From positions 1 through 62,069 of the forward strand of contig JAKEEU010000401.1 of the NCBI GenBank assembly GCA_022616415.1: a stretch of DNA of 62,069 nucleotides, written 5' to 3'. The notes beneath the pieces were generated by a model. It did no database searches and was not told where the DNA came from. It saw only the letters and a list, made by a program, of their open reading frames with translations. Below are positions 17,330-26,046 of this stretch, one piece after another (position 1 is the stretch's first letter; each line of letters begins with the position of its first letter). The position numbers were made by a program, and so were the translations under genes. This stretch comes from Candidatus Zhuqueibacterota bacterium (lineage in GTDB: Bacteria > Zhuqueibacterota > Zhuqueibacteria > Zhuqueibacterales > Zhuqueibacteraceae).

Positions 17330-18103
17330 ATGAAAAGCTCATCATCGTCACGTTGCATCGCCATCACCGGCGCCTCCAGCGGCATCGGCCGCGCCACGGC
17401 TTTGCGCTTTGCCGAAGCCAAAGAGAACCTCGTTTTAATCGGCAGAGATCACGCCGCGCTCGCCGCCGTTGAAAAAGAGGCCACCGCCAAAGGCGCACAA
17501 ACTCAAATCGTCAAAGCCGACCTTTGCGCCGAAGGCGCGGCGCAGCAAACGACCGCGGCAGTTCTCGACCGTTTTTCCCGCCTCGATGTGTTGGTCAACG
17601 CCGCCGGCATCATCTCTTTAGGCACGATTGAAAACACCTCGCTCGCCGAGTGGGATCGTATGATGGACATCAACGTGCGCGTCATCTTTCGGCTCATGCA
17701 AGCCGCGGTGTCGCCTCTCGAAAAGACCAAAGGCAACATTGTCAACGTCTCGAGCGTCACCGGATTGCGCAGCTTTCCGAACGTGCTGGCGTATTGCGTC
17801 AGCAAAGCGGCGCTGGATCAACTCACGCGCTGCGCCGCGCTCGAGCTCGCGCCCAAAGGCATTCGCGTCAACGCCGTCAACCCCGGCGTCGTCGCCACCA
17901 ACTTGCACCGCCGCAGCGGCTTTGACGAGCAAAAATACGCGGCGTTTCTCGCGCATTCCAAAACCACCCATCCGCTCGGGCGAGTCGGATCACCGGAGGA
18001 GATTGCCGAGTTGATTTTCTTTTTGGCAAGTGATCAAGCAGGATGGATAACCGGAGAGACCATCAGTATAGACGGTGGGCGACATCTAACCTGCGCACGG
18101 TAA
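17330..18103 (+). CDS. Short-chain dehydrogenase/reductase
   Basis: NAD(P)-dependent oxidoreductase of 257 residues. The ATG at 17330 has a GGAG site and gives the usual short N-terminus before the nucleotide motif TGASSGIG (residues 13-20). The NAAG motif, the catalytic serine in NVSSVTG and the YCVSK (YxxxK) motif are all present. The C-terminal ITGETISIDGGRHL is the classical end of FabG-like SDRs. Substrate unknown. A longer frame to 17219 adds 37 non-conserved residues and is less likely. It is convergent with BatE through a hairpin repeat. Confidence 0.92.
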   Translation: MKSSSSSRCIAITGASSGIGRATALRFAEAKENLVLIGRDHAALAAVEKEATAKGAQTQIVKADLCAEGAAQQTTAAVLDRFSRLDVLVNAAGIISLGTIENTSLAEWDRMMDINVRVIFRLMQAAVSPLEKTKGNIVNVSSVTGLRSFPNVLAYCVSKAALDQLTRCAALELAPKGIRVNAVNPGVVATNLHRRSGFDEQKYAAFLAHSKTTHPLGRVGSPEEIAELIFFLASDQAGWITGETISIDGGRHLTCAR

Positions 18104-18214
18104 AAATGGAGTAATGGAGTGATGGAGTAATGGATCATTGGATTGCTGGATTGTTGGGGTTCCAATAATCCAGCAATCCAATAATCCAACAATCCATCGA
18201 TCCAACAATCCATA
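18104..18214. repeat. GGATTGCTGGATT / AATCCAGCAATCC hairpin and tandem words
   Basis: The left half holds tandem AATGGAGTGATGGAGT words. A strong inverted repeat follows, GGATTGCTGGATTGTTGG with CCAATAATCCAGCAATCC, and then more direct ATCCAACAATCCA words. It lies between the convergent SDR and batE genes, so it can act as a bidirectional transcript barrier, or be a mobile palindrome (inference). Confidence 0.7.
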
Positions 18215-18221
18215 GACGAAG

Positions 18222-18974
18222 TCAAATCTCCTCAATTGTCTTCGTCTCCAGCCAGCCCACCTTGCCGTCGGCGAGCCGGATGCGCCGCCAATCGCCGCTG
18301 CGCTCCTGCAAGCGCACTTTCACGCCTTCGTGCAAAATGAACATTTCGGTCGCATCGCCGGCGGGCGAGCTGCGAACGACGACACGCGGTGCGAGTACGA
18401 TCGCCTCGTGCAAGGTGGCGCGCTCGTAAGCCAGCATCGCAAAAATCAGCGCGAAGACGAGCCAAACCGCGCCGGCGCTCCACACCAGCCGTCGCGCCCA
18501 ATTTCGCGCTGATTCGCGGCGGGCGAGAAGCCAAAGAATGGCGCCCGCAAACAGCAACACCCAGAAGATCAACGCCAGCGTCGCGGCCTGTTCGGCAGTA
18601 AAAATGTGAATCGCCTGATCCAGCCAAACCACCGCCAACGAGCGCGGCATCGCCGGAATGCGGTCGGCGACCGAAAGATTGGCGAGGTCGAGATTGAAGC
18701 GAATATCTTCATTATCGCGATTGAGCTGCAAGGCCCGCTCGTAGTTGAGAATGGCTTTGGCAATCTGCCGCTGCTTGTAATAAGCATTGCCAAGATTGTA
18801 GTAGACCTGCCAATTCGCCTTGCCCACGGCGAGAATTTTCTCGTAGGTTTCAGCCGCCTGTTGGTAGTTTCCCGCCTCGTAGAGCTGATTGGCTTGGTGA
18901 AACAAGCTGGCGGCCTCGTCCGCTAAAGCAGAAAAGGCAAAAAGATAAAGGATAAAAGATAAAAGAAAACGCAT
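18222..18974 (-). CDS. batE: BatE-like TPR and SH3 membrane protein
   Basis: Protein of 250 residues, last gene of the Bat locus. A signal peptide (about 1-18) is followed by TPR units (ANQLYEAGNYQQAAETYEKI, VYYNLGNAYYKQRQIAKA), two membrane spans (about 133-150 and 163-183) and a C-terminal SH3-type domain (VVRSSPAGDATEMFILHEGV, GKVGWLETK). This order is the BatE plan. It starts 10 bases after batD, so the two are co-transcribed. In the family these proteins form a periplasm-facing complex with BatA-D; the molecular task is not settled. Confidence 0.88.
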   Translation of the reverse strand: MRFLLSFILYLFAFSALADEAASLFHQANQLYEAGNYQQAAETYEKILAVGKANWQVYYNLGNAYYKQRQIAKAILNYERALQLNRDNEDIRFNLDLANLSVADRIPAMPRSLAVVWLDQAIHIFTAEQAATLALIFWVLLFAGAILWLLARRESARNWARRLVWSAGAVWLVFALIFAMLAYERATLHEAIVLAPRVVVRSSPAGDATEMFILHEGVKVRLQERSGDWRRIRLADGKVGWLETKTIEEI

Positions 18975-18984
18975 ACTCTTTGCG

Positions 18985-20850
18985 TTACAACGCTTTCTCC
19001 ATCGCTTCGATGGCGCGGCGCGCCTGCTCGTAAAATTCCTGCATCGCCTTGCCCCGATTTTCCTTTTTAGTTTTTTTATTAAGGAAGTCGGGGCTCTGCG
19101 CCGGCGCGAAGCGCTGGAAATCGCAGGTGTGGAGGCAATCGAGATACTGGTGGATCGTTTCGGCGTTGACCCTTCTTTCGGCCAGCATCCGCTCCACGTC
19201 GTCGGTAATGAAACCTGCCTCGGCGACGTTCAGCTTGTTGCCGAGAAATCCCATCAACGCGCGCTGCACTTCGGTATAGAAACTTTTTTCATCATTTTCC
19301 TGCAACAGTTTTTTGGCTGCGGCCAATTGTTTCTGCGCCATGCCGCCGGCCTTGCGGCTGCGCGCGTAAGCAATATTCGTGCTCAACTTCTCCTGATGGC
19401 GTTCATAGAAGAAAGCCAGCAAAAGCGCCAGCAGCGGGGCGGCGGCAGCCATGAGAAACCAGGGCTGCGTGTAAAGAACTTCCTGCAATGGCCGAAACGG
19501 CAGCGTGGCTTTGGCGATAAAACGAATGTCCTGGCCGAGCAGCCGCACGTCTTCCTTGGAAACGCCGCTGCCGGCCGGCGCCGCGTAATCGCCGGCGCCT
19601 TTTTCCACCGTCAACGCAATCGGCGCCGTGCTCGCCGCACGATACGTCTTCGCGCGCGGATCGAAATAACTCAACGTGATCGGCTTGATTTCGTGGCTGC
19701 CCTGAAAACGCGGCACGATCACAAATTCCCACGTTTTGCTGCCGGAAATCTGGTCGTTGCTGTAATCGATTTTCTCCGACACCTTGGGATCGTAAACCTC
19801 GAAATCCGCCGGCAAATCGATTTGCGGCTGCGGCAGCACCTTGATGTTGCCGGCGCCGCTGGCCCTTACCTTCAACGTGATGGCCTCGTTGGTTTTCACT
19901 TGCGCGCGATCGACGCTCGCCGTGATCGAGAAATTGCCGACGGCGCCGGAGAAGTTTGCCGGTTTGTCCGCTTCCGGCAGCGGCAGCACTTCGATATCGA
20001 CGGGTCGCGAAGAAACCTTTAGGCGCGAGGTGCGAACCCCAAACGGATTGTTGAAGAAATCATCAAAAATGTCTCGCGAACGGGGGCGCGGCGTCTGCAC
20101 CTCGCATTCGATCACCAGCGGCTCGAGCATTTTTTTGCCGACGGCTTGCGGAAACAACGCGGTTTTCTTGATCTCGGCGACGAGATAGGTTTGGCCCTCG
20201 ATCGTTTCGCGGTACGTACGCGGCTGTTGCGGCGCCGGAAATTCCTCCACCCAAAATCCGCTGAAATTCGGGGCGCTGGATATGCCGTAGCTGCTCACAT
20301 TGAGCCGCGTGTAAATTTTGTATCGAATGACGACCGGCTCGTTTTGAAAAACACGGCTGCGATCGACCTTGGCATCCAAATACAAATTGCCCTCCAGGTT
20401 TGGCGGTGGAGGCGCAGCCGGTTGGCCTCTGCCTCCCGGCGGAGTTTGCGGCGCCGCGCCCCCGGATGAAGATTGCACGATTTCGATTTCAATTGGCTGG
20501 CTTTTGTAAACCTGGCCTTTCACCTCGACTTCGACGGCATTGATCGTGAACTTGCCGGCGGCGCGCGCGAAAAAAGTGTATTGATACGTGCGCGACGACG
20601 ACATCCGCCCGTTGATGATTTGAATGTTTTGCGAGCTGCTCGTGCCGGCCAGCGCTGCGAACGCGTTCATGTCCGGCAGCTTGGGTTCGCCGGCATCACC
20701 GAAAACTTCCACGATGAGCGTGAAATCTTCGTTGAGGGCGATATGCGTTTTGTCGGCCGCAGCGGTAATGGAAACGTTTTGGGCCAATACTGGCGCGGAA
20801 AAATAAAGCGCCGCCCACAGCGCCATGCACTTTATCAAAAACGACTTCAT
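18985..20850 (-). CDS. batD: BatD oxygen-tolerance protein
   Basis: Exported membrane protein of 621 residues. The signal peptide ends at about residue 24 (VLAQN). The periplasmic part holds repeated beta domains typical of BatD (DKTHIALNEDFTLIVEVFGD, YKIYTRLNVSSYGISSAPNF, FSITASVDRAQVKTNEAITL). A membrane span lies at about 463-482 (FLMAAAAPLLALLLAFF) and a cytoplasmic helical tail follows. A Pro/Gly-rich linker (about 130-150) is present. It belongs to the Bat operon between batC and batE and probably acts as the large periplasmic scaffold (family knowledge). Confidence 0.92.
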   Translation of the reverse strand: MKSFLIKCMALWAALYFSAPVLAQNVSITAAADKTHIALNEDFTLIVEVFGDAGEPKLPDMNAFAALAGTSSSQNIQIINGRMSSSRTYQYTFFARAAGKFTINAVEVEVKGQVYKSQPIEIEIVQSSSGGAAPQTPPGGRGQPAAPPPPNLEGNLYLDAKVDRSRVFQNEPVVIRYKIYTRLNVSSYGISSAPNFSGFWVEEFPAPQQPRTYRETIEGQTYLVAEIKKTALFPQAVGKKMLEPLVIECEVQTPRPRSRDIFDDFFNNPFGVRTSRLKVSSRPVDIEVLPLPEADKPANFSGAVGNFSITASVDRAQVKTNEAITLKVRASGAGNIKVLPQPQIDLPADFEVYDPKVSEKIDYSNDQISGSKTWEFVIVPRFQGSHEIKPITLSYFDPRAKTYRAASTAPIALTVEKGAGDYAAPAGSGVSKEDVRLLGQDIRFIAKATLPFRPLQEVLYTQPWFLMAAAAPLLALLLAFFYERHQEKLSTNIAYARSRKAGGMAQKQLAAAKKLLQENDEKSFYTEVQRALMGFLGNKLNVAEAGFITDDVERMLAERRVNAETIHQYLDCLHTCDFQRFAPAQSPDFLNKKTKKENRGKAMQEFYEQARRAIEAMEKAL

Positions 20851-21016
20851 AACCGTGATTGAATTTTATCTTTGCAACAGCAGACGGGCAATCCAATGCT
20901 GCTAACTTTTTGGAACCGGCAAAATCAAAAAATATCTTTGCGAGCCTTCGTGTCTTTGCGTAAGTTTTTTGCTTTTCTTGAAAAATTAGTGACATGGGAC
21001 TGGCGGTCTGCGTTAT

Positions 21017-21793
21017 TTACCAATCTTTCTCAACCCGCGCCCGGCCTTGCGCCTTGATTTGGCGCTGCTTCTGCGCTTCTTTCTCCTGATTGCGCAACGC
21101 TTCGAGCAGGCGGGCTGCATCTTCTTTGCTCAATTGCTCTTTATCTTTTTTCTGCTCTGCCTCGCCTTGGCGGGATTGTTGTTCCTGCTCCTGCTGTTTT
21201 TCATTCTGTTGTTGGTTCTGCTGTTGCTGATCTTGTTGCTGTTGATCTTTTTTCTGCTGATCATCCTGATTCTGTTGCTCCTGTTGGTCCGAGCCAGATT
21301 GCTGCTGTTGTTGCTGATCCTGCGGCTGTTTCTGAGCGCTCTCCTTTATTTTGGCGCGAACATATTCAAGATTATATTTGGCATCTTTGTCATCGGGATT
21401 CAGCTTCAGCGCCCGCTGGTAGGCCAAAACGCTTTCCGGCCACTTGTCCAGCCGGTACAGCGTATTGCCGAGATTGTAGTAGGATTGCGCTTGCAATTGC
21501 ACGTCGTCGCTCTTCTGGATCGCCTTTTGGTAGGCCTCCAACGCCTCTTCGTATTTGCGCTTCTTATACAAAGCGTCGCCGACGTTGAAATGCACGACCG
21601 GTGACTCGGGATTGGACACCTCGGCGTCGCGATATTTGTTGTTGGCTTCGTCGTATTTTTCCTCGGCGAAATATTTATTGCCTTCGGCCACCTGCTTGCG
21701 GCCGGCGCCTTGCGCCAGGAGCTTCGGCACGGCAATGAATGTGATCAACAACATCAAAAAGCTGAAACGAATATACTTCAAAAAAGCTTTCAT
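21017..21793 (-). CDS. batC: BatC-like TPR protein with Gln/Lys/Asp-rich tail
   Basis: Protein of 258 residues. After a signal peptide (about 1-28, ending LLAQG) come TPR units at about 34-150 (GNKYFAEEKYDEANNKYRDA, YNLGNTLYRLDKWPESVLAY). The last 100 residues are low-complexity, made of Q, D, K and E, and contain runs of Q. This is the usual BatC architecture. The tail is probably disordered and may bind partners. The gene sits 45 bases after batB. Confidence 0.88.
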   Translation of the reverse strand: MKAFLKYIRFSFLMLLITFIAVPKLLAQGAGRKQVAEGNKYFAEEKYDEANNKYRDAEVSNPESPVVHFNVGDALYKKRKYEEALEAYQKAIQKSDDVQLQAQSYYNLGNTLYRLDKWPESVLAYQRALKLNPDDKDAKYNLEYVRAKIKESAQKQPQDQQQQQQSGSDQQEQQNQDDQQKKDQQQQDQQQQNQQQNEKQQEQEQQSRQGEAEQKKDKEQLSKEDAARLLEALRNQEKEAQKQRQIKAQGRARVEKDW

Positions 21794-21838
21794 TGCAAAA
21801 TTTTTCGTGTGTGTTTTTGATCCGCGTGGAGCAAGCTT

Positions 21839-22882
21839 TTAAGGCTTGGCGCCGAAGCGCCCACGCCACTCCGCCTTCACTTTTCGCCGCTCGGAGAGCA
21901 GCGTCTCGATGACGAGCAGCAAAAGCGCGACGCCCAGCACATATTGAAAACGTTCTTCGTACTGCGAAAATTTCAGCGAGGCCAATTTCTTTTTGTCCAT
22001 GGCGGCAATGGCCTCGTAAATGCGGTCCAGCTCGGCCTCGCCCGAAGAAGCGCGATAATACTTTCCGCCGGTTTGCAAGGCAATCTTTTCAAGCGCCAGC
22101 TCGTCCAATTTCGTCACCACCACTTCGCCTTGCCGGTTTTTTTTGAACCCGACCTGAATGCCCCGCTCGTCGAGAACCGGAATCGGCACGCCCTGCGGCG
22201 ACCCGATGCCGACCGTGTAAATCACGACGCCTTCAGTTTCGGCGGCTTCGGCCATTTTCATGACGTCTTCGCCCTGCGTATCCTCGCCGTCGGTGATGAG
22301 CACCATCACTTTGTGCTTGCGCTCCGCGCTCTCGAAGCTCTGCATGGTCAACTGAATCGCCTGGATCAAATTCGTGCCGGGCGTCGGGATAAGCCCCGGC
22401 TCCAGCACGTCCAGAAAAATTTTCGCGGCGCCATAATCGAGCGTCAGCGGGCACTGCACGAAGGCTTCGCCGGCAAACGCAATGATGCCGATGCGATCGC
22501 CCTCCAATTTTTCAATCAACGACGCCACTTCGTGTCTGGCTTTCGCGATGCGGCTCGGCCGGATGTCCTGCGCGTTCATTGATTCCGACACGTCGATGGC
22601 GATCATAATGTCCACGCCCTCGCGCTTGACTTCCTCCAGCTTGGTGCCGATTTGCGGCCGCGCCAGCGCCAGAATCGCGAAGAGCACGGCGCCGAGCAGC
22701 AGCGCGATTTTCCAAACCTGCCGCTGGCGGCTCAACGACGGCGTCAATTGTTGTAACAGCAGCAAACTGCCGAACCGTTGCATCGCGCTTTTTTTCCAGC
22801 GAAAAACGAAATAGAAAAAGATGGCAAGAACCGGAATCAATGCCAGAAGATAAAGCGCAAAATTATTGGCAAATCGGATCAT
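21839..22882 (-). CDS. batB: BatB von Willebrand factor A membrane protein
   Basis: Protein of 347 residues. The ATG at 22882 puts the first membrane span (ALYLLALIPVLAIFFYFVF) at the N-terminus; the longer frame to 22996 adds an implausible Ser-rich leader. A second span precedes the VWA domain, whose metal-ion site shows DVSESM and later TDGEDTQGED. A final span lies near the C-terminus (FQYVLGVALLLLVIETLL). BatA and BatB together present VWA domains to the periplasm in this system (family knowledge). Paralogue of the next gene upstream. Confidence 0.92.
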   Translation of the reverse strand: MIRFANNFALYLLALIPVLAIFFYFVFRWKKSAMQRFGSLLLLQQLTPSLSRQRQVWKIALLLGAVLFAILALARPQIGTKLEEVKREGVDIMIAIDVSESMNAQDIRPSRIAKARHEVASLIEKLEGDRIGIIAFAGEAFVQCPLTLDYGAAKIFLDVLEPGLIPTPGTNLIQAIQLTMQSFESAERKHKVMVLITDGEDTQGEDVMKMAEAAETEGVVIYTVGIGSPQGVPIPVLDERGIQVGFKKNRQGEVVVTKLDELALEKIALQTGGKYYRASSGEAELDRIYEAIAAMDKKKLASLKFSQYEERFQYVLGVALLLLVIETLLSERRKVKAEWRGRFGAKP

Positions 22883-22949
22883 ATTAAATCGTAAAACGAA
22901 ATGCGTAAAGCGTAGATCATTTTTACAACTGCTACTGCCACTGCTACTG

Positions 22950-23945
22950 TTATGGAATCTTCCTAAACTTCGTATTCGCCAAAACGATCTCGACAAAGAT
23001 CAGCCCCATTGCTATCGCCAGCCAGCTTACAAACAGCTCGCGATAGCGTGTGAATTGCTTGACTTCGATTTTGGTTTTTTCCAGTTTATCGATCTCGGCG
23101 AAAATCTTTTCCAGGCTCTGCCGGTCGGTGGCGCGAAAATATTGGCCGTCCGTGATTTGCGCGATTTTCGTCAGCGACTCTTCGTCGATGTCCACCGGCA
23201 TGCGCACATAACGTTTGCCGAAAAATGGATCTTGCACCGGATACAACGCCTCGCCGCGCGTTCCCACGCCGACGGTGTAAATCCGCACGTTGAACGCCTG
23301 GGCCACGCGCGCCGCGGTGAGCGGATCGATCTCGCCCGAATTGTTGCGGCCGTCGGTCAGCAAAATGATCACCTTGCTCTTCGCCTTGCTGTTGCGCAAC
23401 CGGTCGACGCCGTTAGCCAGCCCCAAGCCGATGGCGGTGCCGTCCTCCTTGATCATGCCGACGTCGACTTTCTTCAAAAAGTTGATCAACACGCCGTAAT
23501 CGAGCGTGAGCGGGCATTGCGTAAAGCTGCGCGCTGAGAACACCACCATACCAATGCGATCGCTCTGGCGGCCGGAAATGAATTGCTCGGCCACCAATTT
23601 CGCCGCTTCGATGCGGTTCTTGGGCTTGAAATCTTCCGCCAGCATGCTGCTGGAAATATCCAACGCCATCACGATGTCGATGCCCTCGGTCGTCACTTCC
23701 TCTTCGGTGTGTCCGCTTTGGGGGCGCGCCAGCGCTACGATGATCAGCGCCAAGGCCAAGAGCCGCAGGCCAAAGAGAAGATGTTTGGACAAATAATTCG
23801 ACGGTTTCGGCAGATTCTTGAGCAAATCCAAATTCGAATACCGAATCGTGCCGCCGAGGCGTTGATGGCGCCGCCAATACCGCCAACCCAGTAGAGGCAG
23901 GAGCAAGAGCAAAAACAGAAATTGCGGATACGCGAAATTCGGCAT
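22950..23945 (-). CDS. batA: BatA von Willebrand factor A membrane protein
   Basis: Protein of 331 residues. The start at 23945 is one base after the stop of the upstream gene, and it gives an N-terminal span (FLFLLLLLPLLGWRYW). The VWA metal site is complete: DISSSM, the serine/threonine region TQCPLTLDYG, and TDGRNNSGEID. The C-terminal span is SWLAIAMGLIFVEIVL. Its closest relative in the window is BatB. The one-base gap indicates translational coupling with 23947-24951. Confidence 0.92.
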   Translation of the reverse strand: MPNFAYPQFLFLLLLLPLLGWRYWRRHQRLGGTIRYSNLDLLKNLPKPSNYLSKHLLFGLRLLALALIIVALARPQSGHTEEEVTTEGIDIVMALDISSSMLAEDFKPKNRIEAAKLVAEQFISGRQSDRIGMVVFSARSFTQCPLTLDYGVLINFLKKVDVGMIKEDGTAIGLGLANGVDRLRNSKAKSKVIILLTDGRNNSGEIDPLTAARVAQAFNVRIYTVGVGTRGEALYPVQDPFFGKRYVRMPVDIDEESLTKIAQITDGQYFRATDRQSLEKIFAEIDKLEKTKIEVKQFTRYRELFVSWLAIAMGLIFVEIVLANTKFRKIP

Positions 23946-23946
23946 A

Positions 23947-24951
23947 TCAAGCCACCTCCGCCGCATTTTCTACCGGCTTGGCATTCGATAACGGCGCGTC
24001 CGGCGTTTTTCCGTTCGTCGCTTGCCCTTCAACCGGAGCCGGCATCACCAGCTTCGTCATTTCAACAAAAGATTCGGCGAGCTGCAGCGCGCGCTCGTGC
24101 TCTTCCGTTGCCGGCGCATATTTGGCGAATTTCACGAGATCGCTTGTTTCCAATAGATCGCCAAGCATATGACGGGCATCTGGTTCGAGTGTGACTTCCC
24201 GCAAGTTGTCCATCAGCTCGCCGGTAGTCAGCTCCAAAGCCGGAACGAAATAACGCCCTTCAATATAACGGCGAACGATTTCAGAAAGTTCGATGTAGAA
24301 CGCTTTGATTTGGCCGGTAGCGAGCAGATCGCTTTCGCGCAATTTGCGCAGCGCTTCCAATGCCACTTCGTGCGCGGGGCGCGGCGGCTCTTTGCGCTCC
24401 GGCAAAATGCCTTTGCCTTGCCGCTTGCGCCAATAATAAAAGCCTGCCGCAACGAGCACAAGAACTCCGGCGACGATGAGTGCGATGAGAATGATTAGTT
24501 TCCAATCGCGCGGCAGCTCCCACGGCGATTTGATGTCGCGAATGTCGCCGGCCTCACTCGGCAATGTCGAAGCGACGTAAATCTCCAGCTTCTCGGTTTG
24601 CAGTTGATGCCATGTCGAATCCGGCGGCGTTTGATATTCAATCGCCAGCGGCGGAATGACGAAACGTCCGGTGTCGAACGTCGAGATCGTGTAGGCAATT
24701 TCCTCGACGATGCGACCCTTCGCCTGGCGCGGGTCGGGCTTTTGATAATCGCGAATCTCGAACGCGCCGAGATTGGCGCCCAACGCCGGCCAGCGCACTT
24801 GCACGTTTTTGTCGCGCGTCAGCTTGACCGCATAGCGCACGGTATCGCCGATGGTGATATTGCTTTTGTCGATTTTCGATTCTACCGCTACCGGTGATTC
24901 CTGCGCGAAAAGGCAAAAAGAAAAAAGCAAAAAGAATAAAATTTCCTTCAT
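23947..24951 (-). CDS. BatD-like/DUF4381-type membrane protein
   Basis: Protein of 334 residues. Signal peptide (MKEILFFLLFSFCLFAQ), a beta domain typical of BatD N-termini (VESKIDKSNITIGDTVRYAV), one membrane span (about 150-172, LIILIALIVAGVLVLVAAG), then a cytoplasmic helical domain (KAFYIELSEIVRRYIEGRYF, ELMDNL, SDLVKFAKYAP) of the type found in DUF4381 proteins. Overlaps the upstream gene by four bases (ATGA) and is coupled to batA. Probably a small companion of BatD. A second gene with the same plan lies at 28716-29726. Confidence 0.85.
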   Translation of the reverse strand: MKEILFFLLFSFCLFAQESPVAVESKIDKSNITIGDTVRYAVKLTRDKNVQVRWPALGANLGAFEIRDYQKPDPRQAKGRIVEEIAYTISTFDTGRFVIPPLAIEYQTPPDSTWHQLQTEKLEIYVASTLPSEAGDIRDIKSPWELPRDWKLIILIALIVAGVLVLVAAGFYYWRKRQGKGILPERKEPPRPAHEVALEALRKLRESDLLATGQIKAFYIELSEIVRRYIEGRYFVPALELTTGELMDNLREVTLEPDARHMLGDLLETSDLVKFAKYAPATEEHERALQLAESFVEMTKLVMPAPVEGQATNGKTPDAPLSNAKPVENAAEVA

Positions 24952-25868
24952 TGCACTTTGTCATCGTAAAGCTGCACCGACTCCGCGCGCATCATGCGCT
25001 CGACCAATTCGTTGTATATTTCCTGCTGTTTGTCGCGAACGTAATCCTGCGTGACTTGCGATTTGGCCTCATCGAAAGAAAGCTGCCGGCTTTTGCCACT
25101 GGAATCGGCCTGGGCGTAGCGGTTCAAATTGGCGCGATAATAAAGCTCCAGATCGCTGTCTTTAAAATCCACCTTGCTGGCAATCTCCTCTTCCAACAGC
25201 TTTTGCACCATCAAGCTGCGCTTGGCTTGAAAAGCAGCTTCCACAACCTCCGGATTTTTTTCCAGGCCCTTGCGCTTGGCGGTGTCGTAGAGCAGCTCAG
25301 TGGCGATGTACTGCCGCAAAAATTCGAGGCGCTTGCTCTTGTCTTTGACTTGCGCCTGCATGTACGGGGGCAGGTGTTTCATCTCATATTCCAAATCGCC
25401 GCTGGTAATTTCGCGGGCCCCGATTTTGGCAATTACAGTGCCGGGACGCTTTGGCGTTGCCTGGCTGGGATCGAGAAACGTACTCTCTTCCAGGGCCTGT
25501 TGTGCGTCAGCAGAGCGCTGGAGACGCTCGAGGCATTCGACGATGCGCTTGCCGGCGTCGTCCACGAGCGGGTTTTTGGGGTAAAGCTCGCGGACGCGCA
25601 AGTAATAAGCCAGCGCCGATTCGTAGTCGCGCACGCGGTCGAAATAAATGTTGCCAATCGTGTAGCTGACGTTAGCCTGCTCGTTCTCGTCGAGCGGATA
25701 GTCGCGCAAATAGCGCTCGTACTCCGCGATCGCCTGCTTGTAGAGCTCACGATTGTAGAGCACGTTGGCAAATTCGCGCACGCGATCGCCGGGCATGTTT
25801 TGCTGCGGGGATTTGCTGCAAGACGCTAATGCCAGCAGAAATATGCAAAATAAAATTCGTTTAGCCAT
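24948..25868 (-). CDS. TPR lipoprotein with SurA-like domain, no isomerase domain
   Basis: Lipoprotein of 306 residues. The ATG at 25868 gives the lipobox LASC with cysteine 17; the frame continuing to 25943 runs into a repeat element and is rejected. Residues about 25-130 are TPR-like (YKQAIAEYERYLRDYPLDE, SALAYYLRVRELYP). A SurA/PpiD N-terminal-type segment follows (TVIAKIGAREITSGDLEYEM, LEFLRQYIATELLYDTAKRK), but no rotamase domain is visible afterwards. A periplasmic chaperone-like role inside the Bat operon is plausible (inference). It overlaps the next gene by four bases. Confidence 0.82.
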   Translation of the reverse strand: MAKRILFCIFLLALASCSKSPQQNMPGDRVREFANVLYNRELYKQAIAEYERYLRDYPLDENEQANVSYTIGNIYFDRVRDYESALAYYLRVRELYPKNPLVDDAGKRIVECLERLQRSADAQQALEESTFLDPSQATPKRPGTVIAKIGAREITSGDLEYEMKHLPPYMQAQVKDKSKRLEFLRQYIATELLYDTAKRKGLEKNPEVVEAAFQAKRSLMVQKLLEEEIASKVDFKDSDLELYYRANLNRYAQADSSGKSRQLSFDEAKSQVTQDYVRDKQQEIYNELVERMMRAESVQLYDDKVQ

Positions 25869-25895
25869 GACCAAAGATATTTTAAAAAAATTGGC

Positions 25896-25977
25896 CCAAC
25901 GGATGAAAAGCGACCAACGGATAATAAAAACGCGATCAAACATTTAAAAATCCGTTGGTCGTTTTTTAATCCGTTGG
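25896..25977. repeat. CCAACGGAT palindrome family, copy 2
   Basis: Left arm CCAACGGAT GAAAAG CGACCAACGGAT, right arm ATCCGTTGGTCG TTTTTTA ATCCGTTGG, about 30 bases of loop between. Each arm has two copies of the 9-base word. It lies between the DUF58 and SurA-like genes. Compare copies at 15553 and 50920. Confidence 0.8.
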
Positions 25978-26021
25978 AACTTGTTTTTGCTGATTTGCAA
26001 ATAATATCAAACAGTTCTGAT

Positions 26022-26039
26022 CCAGACGGGCCGTCTGGG
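26022..26039. repeat. Short hairpin just downstream of the DUF58 stop
   Basis: CCAGACGGG / CCGTCTGG palindrome, 8 bases past the stop of the DUF58 gene, and bordered by GTAGCC. It matches the hairpin past the sigma-factor stop at 95-111 in sequence and position. Confidence 0.5.
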
Positions 26040-26046
26040 CTACATT

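Noticed and set aside
18104..18214. Possible CRISPR array.
   Set aside because: The repeats are short, irregular and inverted rather than direct with unique spacers, and no cas gene is near.
20900..20970. CTTTGCGAGCCTTCGTGTCTTTGCG words between batD and batC as a regulatory site.
   Set aside because: Low-complexity words of a type common in intergenic DNA of many genomes; no operator-like symmetry.
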